NCBI GenBank assembly: GCA_963814645.1
Contig: CAWFDX010000010.1
Span: 62,001-126,000 of the forward strand
Direction: 5' to 3'
DNA from: RYN-230 sp963814645
GTDB taxonomy: Bacteria > Actinomycetota > Actinomycetes > Streptosporangiales > Streptosporangiaceae
Length of the DNA: 64,000 nt
Shown here piece after piece: positions 9,466-21,147 of this stretch. Each line of letters starts with the position of its first letter. Position 1 is the stretch's first letter. The notes under the pieces were generated by a model. That model saw only the letters and a program-made list of their open reading frames with translations, was not told the DNA's origin and ran no database searches. The position numbers and the translations under genes were made by a program.

Positions 9466-10488
9466 TCAGCCGAGCTTGGTACCTGCCGACTGCAGGTCCT
9501 CGCAGGCCCGCGCCACCCGGGCGGACATGCCCGCCTCGCCGGCCTTGCCGTAGGAGCGCGGGTCGTAGGCCTTCTTGTTGCCCACCTCGCCGTCGATCTT
9601 CAGCACGCCGTCGTAGTTGCGGAACATGTGGTCCGCGATCGGCCGGGTGAACGCGTACTGGGTGTCGGTGTCCACGTTCATCTTGACCACGCCGTAGGAG
9701 ATGGCCTCCCGGATCTCCGCCAGATCCGACCCCGAGCCGCCGTGGAAGACCAGGTCGAACGGCTTGTCCTGGCCGTACTTGGCGCCCACCGCATCCTGGA
9801 TGTCGCGCAGGATGGACGGCCGCAGCGTGACGTGCCCCGGCTTGTACACCCCGTGCACGTTGCCGAACGTGGCGGCCAGCAGGTAGCGGCCCTTCTCGCC
9901 CAGGCCGAGCGCCTCGGCCACGGCCAGCGCGTCCTCCGGGGTGCTGTACAGCTTCTCGTTCATCTCGCCGGTGACGCCGTCCTCCTCGCCGCCGACCACG
10001 CCGATCTCCATCTCCATTACCGCACGGGCCTTAGCGCACTCGGCCAGCAGTTCGGTGGCCAGCGCGATGTTCTCGTCCAGCGGCACCGCGGACCCGTCCC
10101 ACATGTGCGAGTTGAACAGCGGCTCCTCGCCCCGGGCCACCCGCTCCTGGGACAGCTTGACCAGCGGCCGCATGAAGCCGTCCAGCTTGTCCTTGGGGCA
10201 GTGGTCGGTGTGCAGGGCGATCTGCACCGGGTACCTGGCCGCCACCTCGCGGGCGAACGCGGCCAGCGCGGCCGACCCGGTCACCATGTCCTTGACGGCC
10301 GCCCCGGACAGGTAGTCGGCGCCGCCGGTCGATACCTGGACGATTCCGTCACTTTCCGCATCGGCGAAACCGCGCAGCGCGGCGTTCAGCGTCTGGCTTG
10401 AGGTCACGTTGATGGCCGGGTAGGCAAAGCCGCGTTCCTTGGCCCGGTCCAGCATCTGTGCGTAGACCTCAGGCGTGGCGATAGGCAT
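9466..10488 (-). CDS. fbaA: Class II fructose-bisphosphate aldolase
   Basis: A zinc-dependent glycolytic and gluconeogenic enzyme interconverting fructose 1,6-bisphosphate with DHAP and glyceraldehyde 3-phosphate. The 340-residue protein has ALHTDHCPKDK with zinc-binding His and the catalytic Asp, EMEIGVVGGEEDGV, the glycine loop FGNVHGVYKPG with a metal His, and VFHGGSGSDLAEI. It is of the long class IIA type, as in mycobacteria. It is convergent with the AbiEi/DUF559 gene (six-base gap) and divergent from the DedA gene, an arrangement resembling M. tuberculosis fba (Rv0363c) and Rv0364. Confidence 0.97.
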   Translation of the reverse strand: MPIATPEVYAQMLDRAKERGFAYPAINVTSSQTLNAALRGFADAESDGIVQVSTGGADYLSGAAVKDMVTGSAALAAFAREVAARYPVQIALHTDHCPKDKLDGFMRPLVKLSQERVARGEEPLFNSHMWDGSAVPLDENIALATELLAECAKARAVMEMEIGVVGGEEDGVTGEMNEKLYSTPEDALAVAEALGLGEKGRYLLAATFGNVHGVYKPGHVTLRPSILRDIQDAVGAKYGQDKPFDLVFHGGSGSDLAEIREAISYGVVKMNVDTDTQYAFTRPIADHMFRNYDGVLKIDGEVGNKKAYDPRSYGKAGEAGMSARVARACEDLQSAGTKLG

Positions 10489-10654
10489 GGCGATCTGGCT
10501 CCCTGTCTCAGTTAGTGCTGTCTAGTATCCGGGAAACGGCCCCGCCGCGGGTGGCGCAGCGCTGGCCCGCCGCGGAACAGAGGCTGGTAAAGGGTCTCCT
10601 AACCTGGTCCGCTGGTGGCCGCAGTGCTCCCGGGATGCGGTACAACAGTGAGCT

Positions 10655-11314
10655 ATGGAGAGCTTTCTCAGCCAGTGGGGTCTGGCGGCTGTCTTCTTGT
10701 TCGGCTTCCTCGAGGCGTGCTGCATCCCGATCCCGTCGGAGATCACTTTCGGGTTCGCCGGGGTGCTGGCTGGCGAGGGGCGGCTGAACATCGTCGCCGT
10801 CATCATCGTGGGGACGCTGGCCGAGCTCATCGGCTCGTTCGTCTCCTATACCGTGGGCCGGGTGGCCGAGCGGCCGCTGGTGTCCCGGTTCGGCCGCTAT
10901 CTGCTGATCACCGAGCGGGACATCGACCGCGCGGAACGCTTCCTCGCCGGGCGCGGCGTGTGGGCGGTGCCGGTCGGCCGCGCGCTGCCGGTGGTGCGCA
11001 CGTTCATCTCCATCGTGGCCGGCTTCACCAAGATGCCCGCGCTGCTGTTCGGCGTGCTCAGCCTCATCGGCACCGCGGTCTGGGTGACCGTGATCTCGCT
11101 GCTCGGCTACAGCCTGAGCAGCACCTGGCAGAGCATCTCGCACGGCATCGCGGTGGCCGGGTACCTGATCGCCGCGGTCGTGGTGCTCGCCATCGTGGCG
11201 CTGATCCTGCACCGGCTGCGCGAGGTCCGGCGCGAGACCGCCGCGGCCGGCGCACACGCGCAGGGCCACGACCAGGCCGGTGATCAGCCCAGGCCCAGGT
11301 CGCCCATGTCATAG
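10655..11314 (+). CDS. DedA family (VTT/SNARE-associated domain) membrane protein
   Basis: A 219-residue polytopic inner-membrane protein. The family motif region FGFLEACCIPIPSEITFGFAGVLA near residue 15-40, GSFVSYTVGRVAERPLVSRFG, and the G-R-x-x-P-x-V-R-T pattern (VGRALPVVRTFISIVAGF) identify DedA. Members are proposed to act in undecaprenyl-phosphate or phospholipid flipping and envelope stress; that is family knowledge, not shown here. The 3' end overlaps the 3' end of convergent pyrE by 31 bases. The C-terminal tail is hydrophilic. Confidence 0.93.
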   Translation: MESFLSQWGLAAVFLFGFLEACCIPIPSEITFGFAGVLAGEGRLNIVAVIIVGTLAELIGSFVSYTVGRVAERPLVSRFGRYLLITERDIDRAERFLAGRGVWAVPVGRALPVVRTFISIVAGFTKMPALLFGVLSLIGTAVWVTVISLLGYSLSSTWQSISHGIAVAGYLIAAVVVLAIVALILHRLREVRRETAAAGAHAQGHDQAGDQPRPRSPMS

Positions 11315-11820
11315 GCGGCCAGGTACGGCAGCCCGCGCGCGGCCACCTTGTCCCGCGCGCCACGCTCCACCACCACCGCCACCCCGACGACCTCCGCGCC
11401 CGCCTCGCGCAGCGCGTCCACCGCGGCCAGCACGGAATTGCCGGTGGTTGACGTGTCTTCCACGGCCAGCACCCGGCGCCCAGCGACGTCCGGGCCCTCG
11501 ATGCGCCGCTGCAGGCCGTGCGACTTTCCTTCTTTCCGCACAACGAAAGCATCCAGCGACTGGCCCGCAGCGCTCGCGGTGTGCAGCATGGCGGCGGAAA
11601 CCGGGTCCGCACCCAGGGTCAGCCCGCCGACCGCGTCGTAGTCCAGCCCCGCGGTCAAGTCGCGCATTACCCGGCCGGCCAGCGCGGCGCCCGCCCCGCT
11701 GAGCAGCACCCGGCGCAGGTCGATGTACCAGGTGGCGCGCTGCCCGGAGGACAGCACGAAGTCGCCGTGCACCACGGCCTTGTCCTTGATCAAACGCAGC
11801 AGATCATCGCGGTCGCTCAC
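11284..11820 (-). CDS. pyrE: Orotate phosphoribosyltransferase
   Basis: PyrE transfers phosphoribose from PRPP to orotate to give OMP in pyrimidine synthesis. The product is 178 residues, the short actinobacterial form. Motifs are FVLSSGQRATWYIDLRRVLL near residue 20, the PRPP loop RVLAVEDTSTTGNSVLAAVDALREAGA, and VRKEGKSHG. The gene ends inside the 3' coding end of convergent dedA (31-base overlap). Upstream is the degraded beta-propeller gene. Confidence 0.96.
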   Translation of the reverse strand: MSDRDDLLRLIKDKAVVHGDFVLSSGQRATWYIDLRRVLLSGAGAALAGRVMRDLTAGLDYDAVGGLTLGADPVSAAMLHTASAAGQSLDAFVVRKEGKSHGLQRRIEGPDVAGRRVLAVEDTSTTGNSVLAAVDALREAGAEVVGVAVVVERGARDKVAARGLPYLAAYDMGDLGLG

Positions 11821-11891
11821 GGCTGAGCAGCCTACCTGGCCTGCTCAGCCGGCCGTGGCGATGGCCACGTCGTGCGCGGTGCGCACCTCGG

Positions 11892-12705
11892 CTAGCGTCG
11901 GGGGGTAGTGCGCGAGGTGCCGAAGGCCAGCACATGGCCGTCCGAGGTGCCCACGTAGACCCGGCCGGCGTTGGTGGCCGGGATGGTGAACTGGACAGCC
12001 GAAAGGGACGCTGACCAGATCGGGCTCAGGTGGCACGGCGCCGCGCTGGTGCAGCCGGCTGGCGGGATCGCGGGGTATGCGTCCAGCTCCCCGTTGAACG
12101 AGACTTCCCACACCACCGCACTCGACAGCGTGTCCCCGTCCGAGGTGACGACCGGCGGTGGTTGCTACGGGTCAGCGTGGCGGTGTTGCCGAACACGGCC
12201 GGGTGCCCCCACTGGCCGCGTGGGGCGTAGGGCCCGGACACGCTGACCACGTCGTCTGTCCCGTTGGGACCCTGCTCCCGGCCGCCCAGGCTGTCCCGGT
12301 CCAGCAGGAAGACCCGGCCGTCCTTGCCCGACTGGACCAGCAGGTGCGGATACGTCGTCGAGCCGAACGGCAGGCCGACCGGCCCGCCGGACCCAACATC
12401 GATGTCGTTGGCGCCCAGGTACGGTGCATTGGCCGGGCTGAAGAAGTCCACCGCGTGCAGCGTCCCGTTTGGCCGCACGCCCAGCTGGACCACCGAGTCG
12501 CCGAGGTCCTGCGGCGGCCTGTTGCCGGGAGCTGGGGCAGGAGCGGTGCCGTTGCCGGTGGCCACGAAGATCCGGCGGTGACGTCGATCGCGCGCGCGGC
12601 CGGGGCTAGCACGGCCACGGTGGTCAGCGCGGCGGCGGCCAGCGCCACCGTGCCGATTAGCACCCAGGTGCGCTGCCAGGACCGCAGCGGAGTCTCGTTG
12701 GCCAT
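11892..12705 (-). pseudogene. Decayed secreted PQQ-type beta-propeller protein
   Basis: Coding similarity moves between three frames. From ATG at 12705 a short frame gives a membrane anchor or signal (WVLIGTVALAAAALTTVAVL) and stops making sense near 12575. A second frame then reads RIFVATGNGTAPAPAPGN to QWGHPAVFGNTATLT near 12165, with LLVQSGKDGRVFLLDRD, typical of PQQ-binding-like propeller blades. A third frame from about 12155 reads VVTSDGDTLSSAVVWEVSFN to GRVYVGTSDGHVLAFGTS and ends at 11892. Intact relatives are commonly longer and have more blades, so an internal deletion after the anchor plus at least one further frameshift is likely. Two frameshifts and missing blades argue for a pseudogene rather than sequencing error alone. 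Confidence 0.75.
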
Positions 12706-12777
12706 GACTGAGCATGATGGAATGCACTCTGCGTGACCACTTGAAAACGTTCTGAAGTTACTAATCTGCCGACTGGA

Positions 12778-13809
12778 TTAGCCGAGCCCGGCCAGGATCC
12801 GCTCTTCCTTGGCCGGGTCCAGGCCGATGGAGCCGGGGCGGCCGACGGTCAGGTCGCTCAGGTCGGTGCCCTGGTCCGTGGCCTCCAGACGAAGCCAGGC
12901 CCAGGTGTCGTGCACAGTGTCGGTCAGCGGCCGGTAACGGATGCCGGTCCGGATGGCCCGGCCACCGGAGACGGTCCAGACCCCGGCCAGTTCCGGGGTG
13001 TCCGGCGCCCACATCGGCAGTTCAGTCCACGGCTCGACACCGGCGTCGAGCAGCACCTGATCCGGCACCCAGCGCAGGTCGAGACCGGTGTGCCGGTCGG
13101 CCCGGGTCATCTCACCACAGGTGGTGAGCAGGTCGCCGAACCGTGCGTCGTTAGACCCGGGCACGTTGACGATCCCCGGGATACGCCGCCGGGAGTTGTC
13201 GATCAGCCAGGCGGCCAGATCCCGGGCGTCGGTCAGCCGGATCGGCCGGTCCGGATCACCGGGGGCGAGGACGGCGCCGCCGCGGGCGATGCGGGTCAGC
13301 CACCACGGCAGCCGGCCTATGTTCTCGTGCGGCCCGACGATGAGTCCGGGGCGGGCGATGAGATGCCGCCGGGGGAAGGCTTCGGCCACCGCCCGCTCGC
13401 TGCCCGCTTTGAGCTCGCCGTAGCCGAGGGATTCGATCGTGCCGTCCGCGTCGGCCGGGCAGTCCAGCACCCGGGAGTCTTCATCGACCGGCTCGCGCGG
13501 GTAATCGGCGTAGACCGAAATCGTGGATACGTACGTGTAATGGCCGACCCGCGGGGCGAGCAACCGGGCCGACGCGGCGACGTGCCGTGGAGCGATGGTC
13601 GAGGTGTCAATGACGAAGTCAAAATCTCGTTCAGCCAGCTTAGACAGATCCTCGGACCTGGTACGGTCTCCGTGCAATGCCTCGGCACCCGGCCGGGGCT
13701 CGCCGCTCAGCCCCCGTGTGAAGGTCGTGACGTCATAGCCACGCCTGATCGCTTCGTCCACGATGGCACGCCCGAGGAACCGGGTACCCCCGAGAACAAG
13801 AAGTCGCAT
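12778..13809 (-). CDS. NAD-dependent epimerase/dehydratase family protein
   Basis: An extended short-chain dehydrogenase of 343 residues, predicted cytosolic. The N-terminus MRLLVLGGTRFLGRAIVDEA holds the dinucleotide-binding loop GGTRFLG. STISVYADY and YGELKAGSE give the catalytic Ser and YxxxK. HLIARPGLIVGP is the usual substrate-side strand. Substrate cannot be told from sequence; isoflavone-reductase-like or sugar-nucleotide roles are both possible. It starts 167 bases from the divergent NYN-domain gene. Confidence 0.88.
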   Translation of the reverse strand: MRLLVLGGTRFLGRAIVDEAIRRGYDVTTFTRGLSGEPRPGAEALHGDRTRSEDLSKLAERDFDFVIDTSTIAPRHVAASARLLAPRVGHYTYVSTISVYADYPREPVDEDSRVLDCPADADGTIESLGYGELKAGSERAVAEAFPRRHLIARPGLIVGPHENIGRLPWWLTRIARGGAVLAPGDPDRPIRLTDARDLAAWLIDNSRRRIPGIVNVPGSNDARFGDLLTTCGEMTRADRHTGLDLRWVPDQVLLDAGVEPWTELPMWAPDTPELAGVWTVSGGRAIRTGIRYRPLTDTVHDTWAWLRLEATDQGTDLSDLTVGRPGSIGLDPAKEERILAGLG

Positions 13810-13976
13810 GGCCGAAGACTATGCCGGGTCATGGGCAAGCCCCGGGGACGCTTCTGCCGAGAGCGGACTTCTCCCCGCGGATGCCCGCGACCTGCTCGCG
13901 ATCTATCACACTGGATGGACCAACACCGGCGGCTGGGCGCTGGTAACGTCTCGCGTCGAGGGAAGGACGGTGTCGC

Positions 13977-16091
13977 GTGGAGCGGTGCGCGCTGTTCGTG
14001 GACGCGGGCTACGTGCTGGCGGATGGCGCGATGGCCGTCCACGGAACCCGCCACCGAGAGTCCGTATCCTGGGATTACGCAGGCCTGCTCCAATTCTTCG
14101 GCAGCATCGCCCGGGAACGGACCAGCCTCCCGCTGCTGCGCTGCTACTGGTATGAGGCTACCGTCGAGGGCCGCCGCGCGCCGGAGCACGACACGCTGGC
14201 CGATCTCCCCGGGCTGAAGCTCCGGCTGGGCCGGCTCCGGCCCGGCCGCCGCGAAGGCGTGGAAGGCGAGATCCGCCGCGACCTGACCACGCTGGCCCGG
14301 AACAACGCGATCAGCGACGCGCTGCTGGTCAGCGCCGAGGAGGATCTGGCCCAGGTCGTCGCCGACGTGCAGGACCTCGGCATCCGGGTGCTCATCGTGC
14401 ACATTACGGTCGGCGGCAACTGGACCATCTCGCGCAGCCTGCGGCAGGAATGTGACGACATCATCGAGATCGGAGAGGGGCACCTGCGCCCCTACACCGA
14501 ACTCGTCGCCGGGGCCACCGCGCTGAGCGCGGGCGAGCCGTATCAGCTGGCCGTGTCCGCGGGGCGCGCGCTGACCAACGGGCACGGGCCGGTCGTCGGC
14601 CCGCTGGCCCAGCAGGCGCTGGCCGCGGGCGCGCACCCGGCCCCGCCGGCCATCTACACCGCACCGGTGGTGGCCGAGTACCAGCGGGCCGCGCAGCCGG
14701 TTGCCCAGCAGGCCGGGAACGCGGTGCAGGCGCCGCCGCTGCCGCGCCGCCAGAGCGGCGGGCCTGCCGCCGACCGGGAGTCCGTGCCGGCCGGCCGCGG
14801 TTCGGCCGGGAACTCGGCCGAGCCGGCGCCGGGCGGGCCGGCTTCGGTGCCTGATCCGCTGAGCTCGCCTCCGGCGGCGGCGCAGCGGTCCGGGCCGGCC
14901 GGTCCGGGGCAGCCGGATCTGCCCAGCCAGCCGATGCCGGGGTCCGCGCCCGCGGCACGCCAGCCGGGCCTAGCGGGCCAGGAGGCGATGGGCGGCCAGC
15001 CGCAGCACCTGACCGGCCAGCCGACCCTGCTCGGGCAGGGTATGCCCGCCCCGCAGACCATGCCGGGCCAGCAGTCCATGCCGGGCCAGCAGTCCATGCC
15101 GGGCCACCAGCCGATGCCCAGCCAGCAGTCCGTGCCGGGCCAGCAGTCCATGCCCGGTCGGCAGTCCATGCCCGGTGGACAGAACGGCATGCCCGGGCAG
15201 AACGGCATCCCCGGCCAGAACGGGCTGCCGAGCCAGAATGGCGTGCCGAGCCAGAACGGCTTGCCCACCCGGCAGAGCATGCCCGGCGTCCAGGGGCCAC
15301 CACCCAGCGGGTCCAGCCTCTCCGGCCAGCAGAGCATGCCCGGCCAGCAGAGCATGCCCGGCCAGCAGAGCATGCCCGGCCAGCAGAGCATGCCGGGGCA
15401 GCAGTCGATGCCAGGGCCGTACAGCACGCCAGGACCTGGGATGGGACAGCCCGGCGGGCCCGGGCTGTCGCCGCCGCCGTCGCCCGGACTGCCTGACCCA
15501 CGCAGTCGCGGTGCGCACCACGCCCAGGCACCCGGTGCGGACCAGGATCCGTACCAGGCGCCGTCGGCCGGCTCGTTCCGCGGGCCAGCTCAGGACGTGC
15601 CGGTGCGCCAGCCGATGACCGGGTCCCCGGGCCAGAGCCTGCCCGGTAACCAGGGCATCCCGGAGCCGCCGCGCCAGTACCAGCAGAGCCCCTACGGGAT
15701 GCCCGCCGAGCCGATGCCCGGGCAGTACCCATCCGTACCGGCAGGCCAGGACGGCGGCAGCGGGGCCGCCTCCTATGTGCCGCCGCAGGCGCCGTACGGC
15801 GGGCCGCCGCCCGCCTCCGCTGCTCCTGTCCCACCGGGCCAGGCATTGCCCATCGCCGACGCGGTGCAAGCCGCGCACGCCGAGGGGTTCGAATTCGGTC
15901 AGTCGGTCGCCCGTGAGGCGCCGGCGCTCTGGCTGGAGGCCGTACTTGCCCGCAAACCGCGGATGCCGTCCGACCTGGAAGCGAGGCTGCTCCAGGACTC
16001 GGCGCTGCCGATCGATTCACTGCTGCACGACGAGACCCGGCACGCGCTGCGCCGCGGCTTCTGGGATGCCCTGGAACGATCGCGCAGATAG
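13977..16091 (+). CDS. NYN domain (PIN-like nuclease fold) protein with long Gln/Pro/Met/Gly repeat region
   Basis: 704 residues. Residues 1-165 form an NYN domain: ERCALFVDAGYVLADG with the first acidic residue, VEGEIRRDLTTLA, and NAISDALLVSAEEDLAQVV with conserved acidic residues. This fold is that of PIN-like ribonucleases, so RNA processing is a reasonable inference. From about residue 210 to 620 the protein is low complexity, dominated by GQQSMP hexads and by GQNG repeats. A compact C-terminal part (about 625-704) returns to normal composition, with AHAEGFEFGQSVAREAPALWLEAVL and a final helical segment rich in Arg and Leu. The GTG start has AAGGA nine bases upstream. The TPR gene follows after 12 bases. 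Confidence 0.85.
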   Translation: MERCALFVDAGYVLADGAMAVHGTRHRESVSWDYAGLLQFFGSIARERTSLPLLRCYWYEATVEGRRAPEHDTLADLPGLKLRLGRLRPGRREGVEGEIRRDLTTLARNNAISDALLVSAEEDLAQVVADVQDLGIRVLIVHITVGGNWTISRSLRQECDDIIEIGEGHLRPYTELVAGATALSAGEPYQLAVSAGRALTNGHGPVVGPLAQQALAAGAHPAPPAIYTAPVVAEYQRAAQPVAQQAGNAVQAPPLPRRQSGGPAADRESVPAGRGSAGNSAEPAPGGPASVPDPLSSPPAAAQRSGPAGPGQPDLPSQPMPGSAPAARQPGLAGQEAMGGQPQHLTGQPTLLGQGMPAPQTMPGQQSMPGQQSMPGHQPMPSQQSVPGQQSMPGRQSMPGGQNGMPGQNGIPGQNGLPSQNGVPSQNGLPTRQSMPGVQGPPPSGSSLSGQQSMPGQQSMPGQQSMPGQQSMPGQQSMPGPYSTPGPGMGQPGGPGLSPPPSPGLPDPRSRGAHHAQAPGADQDPYQAPSAGSFRGPAQDVPVRQPMTGSPGQSLPGNQGIPEPPRQYQQSPYGMPAEPMPGQYPSVPAGQDGGSGAASYVPPQAPYGGPPPASAAPVPPGQALPIADAVQAAHAEGFEFGQSVAREAPALWLEAVLARKPRMPSDLEARLLQDSALPIDSLLHDETRHALRRGFWDALERSRR
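15062..15413 (+). repeat. 18-bp tandem repeats encoding GQQSMP hexads
   Basis: Two clusters of 18-base units lie inside the NYN gene. One at about 15062-15175 has variable units. The other has four nearly identical copies of GGCCAGCAGAGCATGCCC starting at 15324, 15342, 15360 and 15378, then a degenerate fifth ending at 15413. The reading frame is preserved. Unit number is likely to vary between strains by slippage. Confidence 0.85.
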
Positions 16092-16744
16092 CGTGGTTCT
16101 CCCGTGACTGAGTTCGTTCGCGGCGTTGAAACCGGTCTCGGTATGGGTACGTCCGGTGACGTGGTGCTGTTGACCAGGGACCTGTTTGATGCGATCGAGT
16201 TCGATGCGGCGTGCAGTGGTGACCACCGCGCCGCAGCCGAACAGATGATCAATCTAGCCGTGTCCGGCACGCAGACCGCGGAGTTCCCGCGCGCTGAGGC
16301 CTACCTCAGGGCGGGCGAGCAGTGGCTGCTCGCCGACGAGCCGGCCGCCGCCGCGCAGGGATTCCAGCGTGCCCTCGAAGATGGCGGCGTGGCGTTCGTG
16401 GACCCGCGGGTCCCGCTGGCCCGGGCGCTGTTCCAGATGGACAAGCCCACCGAGGCCGAGAGCCTGATCCGGCAGATCGAGCAGGAGCAGCCCAGCGACC
16501 CGAGGATCTACGACCTGGTCGCTGAGCTGCTGATGGAACGCGCCGATCTGACCGGAGCGCTGCGCTGGGCCACCACCGGGGTGGGACTGTGCCTCGGCCG
16601 GCTGGGCGCCGGCTGGGATGCCGGCGCACCAGCCCTGGCCACCCGACCGGTGATCAGCGCCGCCAACGGCGACCCCACCGAGCTACGGCTGCTGCTGACC
16701 CTGCGCTACCGGATCCGCAACGATCTCGGGCTGCCCGAGGACGA

Positions 16745-19402
<2,658 letters not shown>

Positions 19403-19404
19403 AT

Positions 19405-19935
19405 CTATATTTCTGGATCTACAGTGATCCGGTTGTTGTCGAGTTCGGTAAGGCTCGCCGCCGCGGGCAGCTCACGCTGCTCGATGGGTGGCGGACCGCC
19501 TGGGCTGGCCGCCGCGCGGCCGGTGCCGTGCACCGGGACCAGCTGCCCGCCGCCGGAGCGGCCGCGCAGCAGGCCGGCCAGCCGGGCGGCGACCGCGCGG
19601 GTGGATTCCAGTTCCATCCGTAGCTGGGTCAGCTCGGCCGTCAGCTCGGCCAGGTGCTGCTGGTGCCGCCGCAGCTCCCGGTCCAGCTCCAGGATCCGCT
19701 TGATCCCGGACAGGTTGACGCCCTCTTCCTGGGACAGCCGCTGCACCTCGCGCAGCGCGAGCACGTCGCGCAGCGAATAGCGGCGCTGCCGCCCCTGACC
19801 GGCGGGCTGGCCTGGTGAGACCAGCCCCATCCGGTCATAGGTACGCAGCGTCTGCGGATGCAGCCCAGCCAGCTGGGCGGCCACCGAGATGATGTAGACC
19901 GGCACGTCGTCGCCGTGGTCGAACGCGGCGCTCAT
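19405..19935 (-). CDS. hspR: MerR-family heat-shock repressor HspR
   Basis: HspR represses the dnaK operon and other chaperone genes by binding HAIR inverted repeats, with DnaK as corepressor in studied actinobacteria. The winged-helix part reads PVYIISVAAQLAGLHPQTLRTYDRMGLV, then RRYSLRDVLALREVQRLSQEEGVNLSGIKRIL, followed by a coiled coil (about 85-125) and a variable tail. I chose ATG at 19935; a GTG at 19950, one base after the dnaJ stop, would add five residues. It is the fourth gene of dnaK-grpE-dnaJ-hspR-clpB, and the two HAIR sites upstream of dnaK make it an autoregulator. Confidence 0.95.
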   Translation of the reverse strand: MSAAFDHGDDVPVYIISVAAQLAGLHPQTLRTYDRMGLVSPGQPAGQGRQRRYSLRDVLALREVQRLSQEEGVNLSGIKRILELDRELRRHQQHLAELTAELTQLRMELESTRAVAARLAGLLRGRSGGGQLVPVHGTGRAAASPGGPPPIEQRELPAAASLTELDNNRITVDPEI

Positions 19936-19951
19936 CGGGTCACCGCGCACA

Positions 19952-21130
19952 TCACGCGCTCCTGGCCCGCTGCAGCAGGTCCTCGCGCGGGTCCTGGCCG
20001 GCGGTGGCCTCGCGGAAGTCCTCGAGCGCCTTCTTGGCCGGGCCGTTCACGTGCTGCGGCACCTGCACCGCGACCGTGACCAGCAGGTCGCCGTTGGTGC
20101 CATCGGTGCGGCGCACGCCCTTGCCGCGGACCCGGAAGGTACGCCCGGTCGGCGTCCCGGCCGGGATCCGCACGCTGACTGGCCCGCCGCGATGGGCCGG
20201 CACCTTGACCTCGGCGCCGAGCGTCGCCTCGGGGAAGGTGACCGGTACCGTGACGGTGAGGTTGTGCCCGGACCGGCCGAAGACCGGGTGCGGGGTGACA
20301 TGCACCCGCACGTACAGGTCCCCAGCCGGGCCGCCACGCTCACCTGGCGCGCCCTTGCCCTTGAGCTTGATCCGCTGGCCGTCCGCGACACCCGCCGGGA
20401 TGCGGGCCTGGATGGTCCGGGTGCTCATTGCCCGGCCGCTGCCCGAGCACGCCGGGCATGGGTCGTCCACCACCAGCCCGCGGCCGCGGCATTCGCGGCA
20501 CGGCTCGGAGAACGCGAAGCTGCCCAGGTTCCGGCTTTCCTGGCCGGTCCCCTCACAGTTCGGGCAGACCCGCGGCACGGTGCCGGCCTTGGCCCCGGTG
20601 CCCTTACAGGTCGGGCACGGGCCCTCGGCGGGCAGCCGCAGGCTCACCGTGGTCCCGTCCAGCGAGTCGCCGAACGACAGCGTCGTCTCGGTCTCCACGT
20701 CCGTGCCACGGCGCGGCCGGGCCTGCGTGGTGCGTGTGCCGCCGCGGCCGAACACGCCGCCCAGGATGTCGCCCAGGCCGCCGCCCTGGCCGCCGGCGGT
20801 GGTAGTCCCGCCGCCGAACAAGTCGCCGAGATCGAAGCCGCCGAAGCCGCCCTGGCCGCCCGCCCCAGCCTGGCCGGGACGGCGGAACCCGCCGCCGAAC
20901 AGCGACCGCGCCTCGTCGTACTCCTTGCGCTGCTTGGGGTCGGACAGCACGTTGTATGCCTCGGAGATCTCCTTGAACCGCTCCTCGGCCTTCGCATCAC
21001 CCTTGTTGGCGTCCGGGTGATACTTGCGGGCCAGCTTGCGGTACGACTTCTTGATCTCGTCCGCGTTGGCGGTCTTGGTCACCCCGAGGACCTTGTAGTA
21101 GTCCTTCTCGAGGAAGTCCTTCGTGCTCAC
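19952..21130 (-). CDS. dnaJ: Chaperone DnaJ (Hsp40)
   Basis: DnaJ delivers substrates to DnaK and stimulates its ATPase. The 392-residue product has a J domain with the HPD motif (YRKLARKYHPDANKG), a Gly/Phe-rich linker with FGGFDLGDLFGGG, and four zinc-binding CxxCxGxG motifs (CPTCKGTG, CPNCEGTG, CRECRGRG, CPACSGSG). The C-terminal substrate-binding domain (VRVHVTPHPVFGRSGHNL) follows. It is therefore a full type I DnaJ. The GTG start is preceded by GGAGAGAGG. It is the third gene of the heat-shock operon. Confidence 0.97.
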   Translation of the reverse strand: MSTKDFLEKDYYKVLGVTKTANADEIKKSYRKLARKYHPDANKGDAKAEERFKEISEAYNVLSDPKQRKEYDEARSLFGGGFRRPGQAGAGGQGGFGGFDLGDLFGGGTTTAGGQGGGLGDILGGVFGRGGTRTTQARPRRGTDVETETTLSFGDSLDGTTVSLRLPAEGPCPTCKGTGAKAGTVPRVCPNCEGTGQESRNLGSFAFSEPCRECRGRGLVVDDPCPACSGSGRAMSTRTIQARIPAGVADGQRIKLKGKGAPGERGGPAGDLYVRVHVTPHPVFGRSGHNLTVTVPVTFPEATLGAEVKVPAHRGGPVSVRIPAGTPTGRTFRVRGKGVRRTDGTNGDLLVTVAVQVPQHVNGPAKKALEDFREATAGQDPREDLLQRARSA

Positions 21131-21147
21131 TTAGCCTCTCTCCGGGA

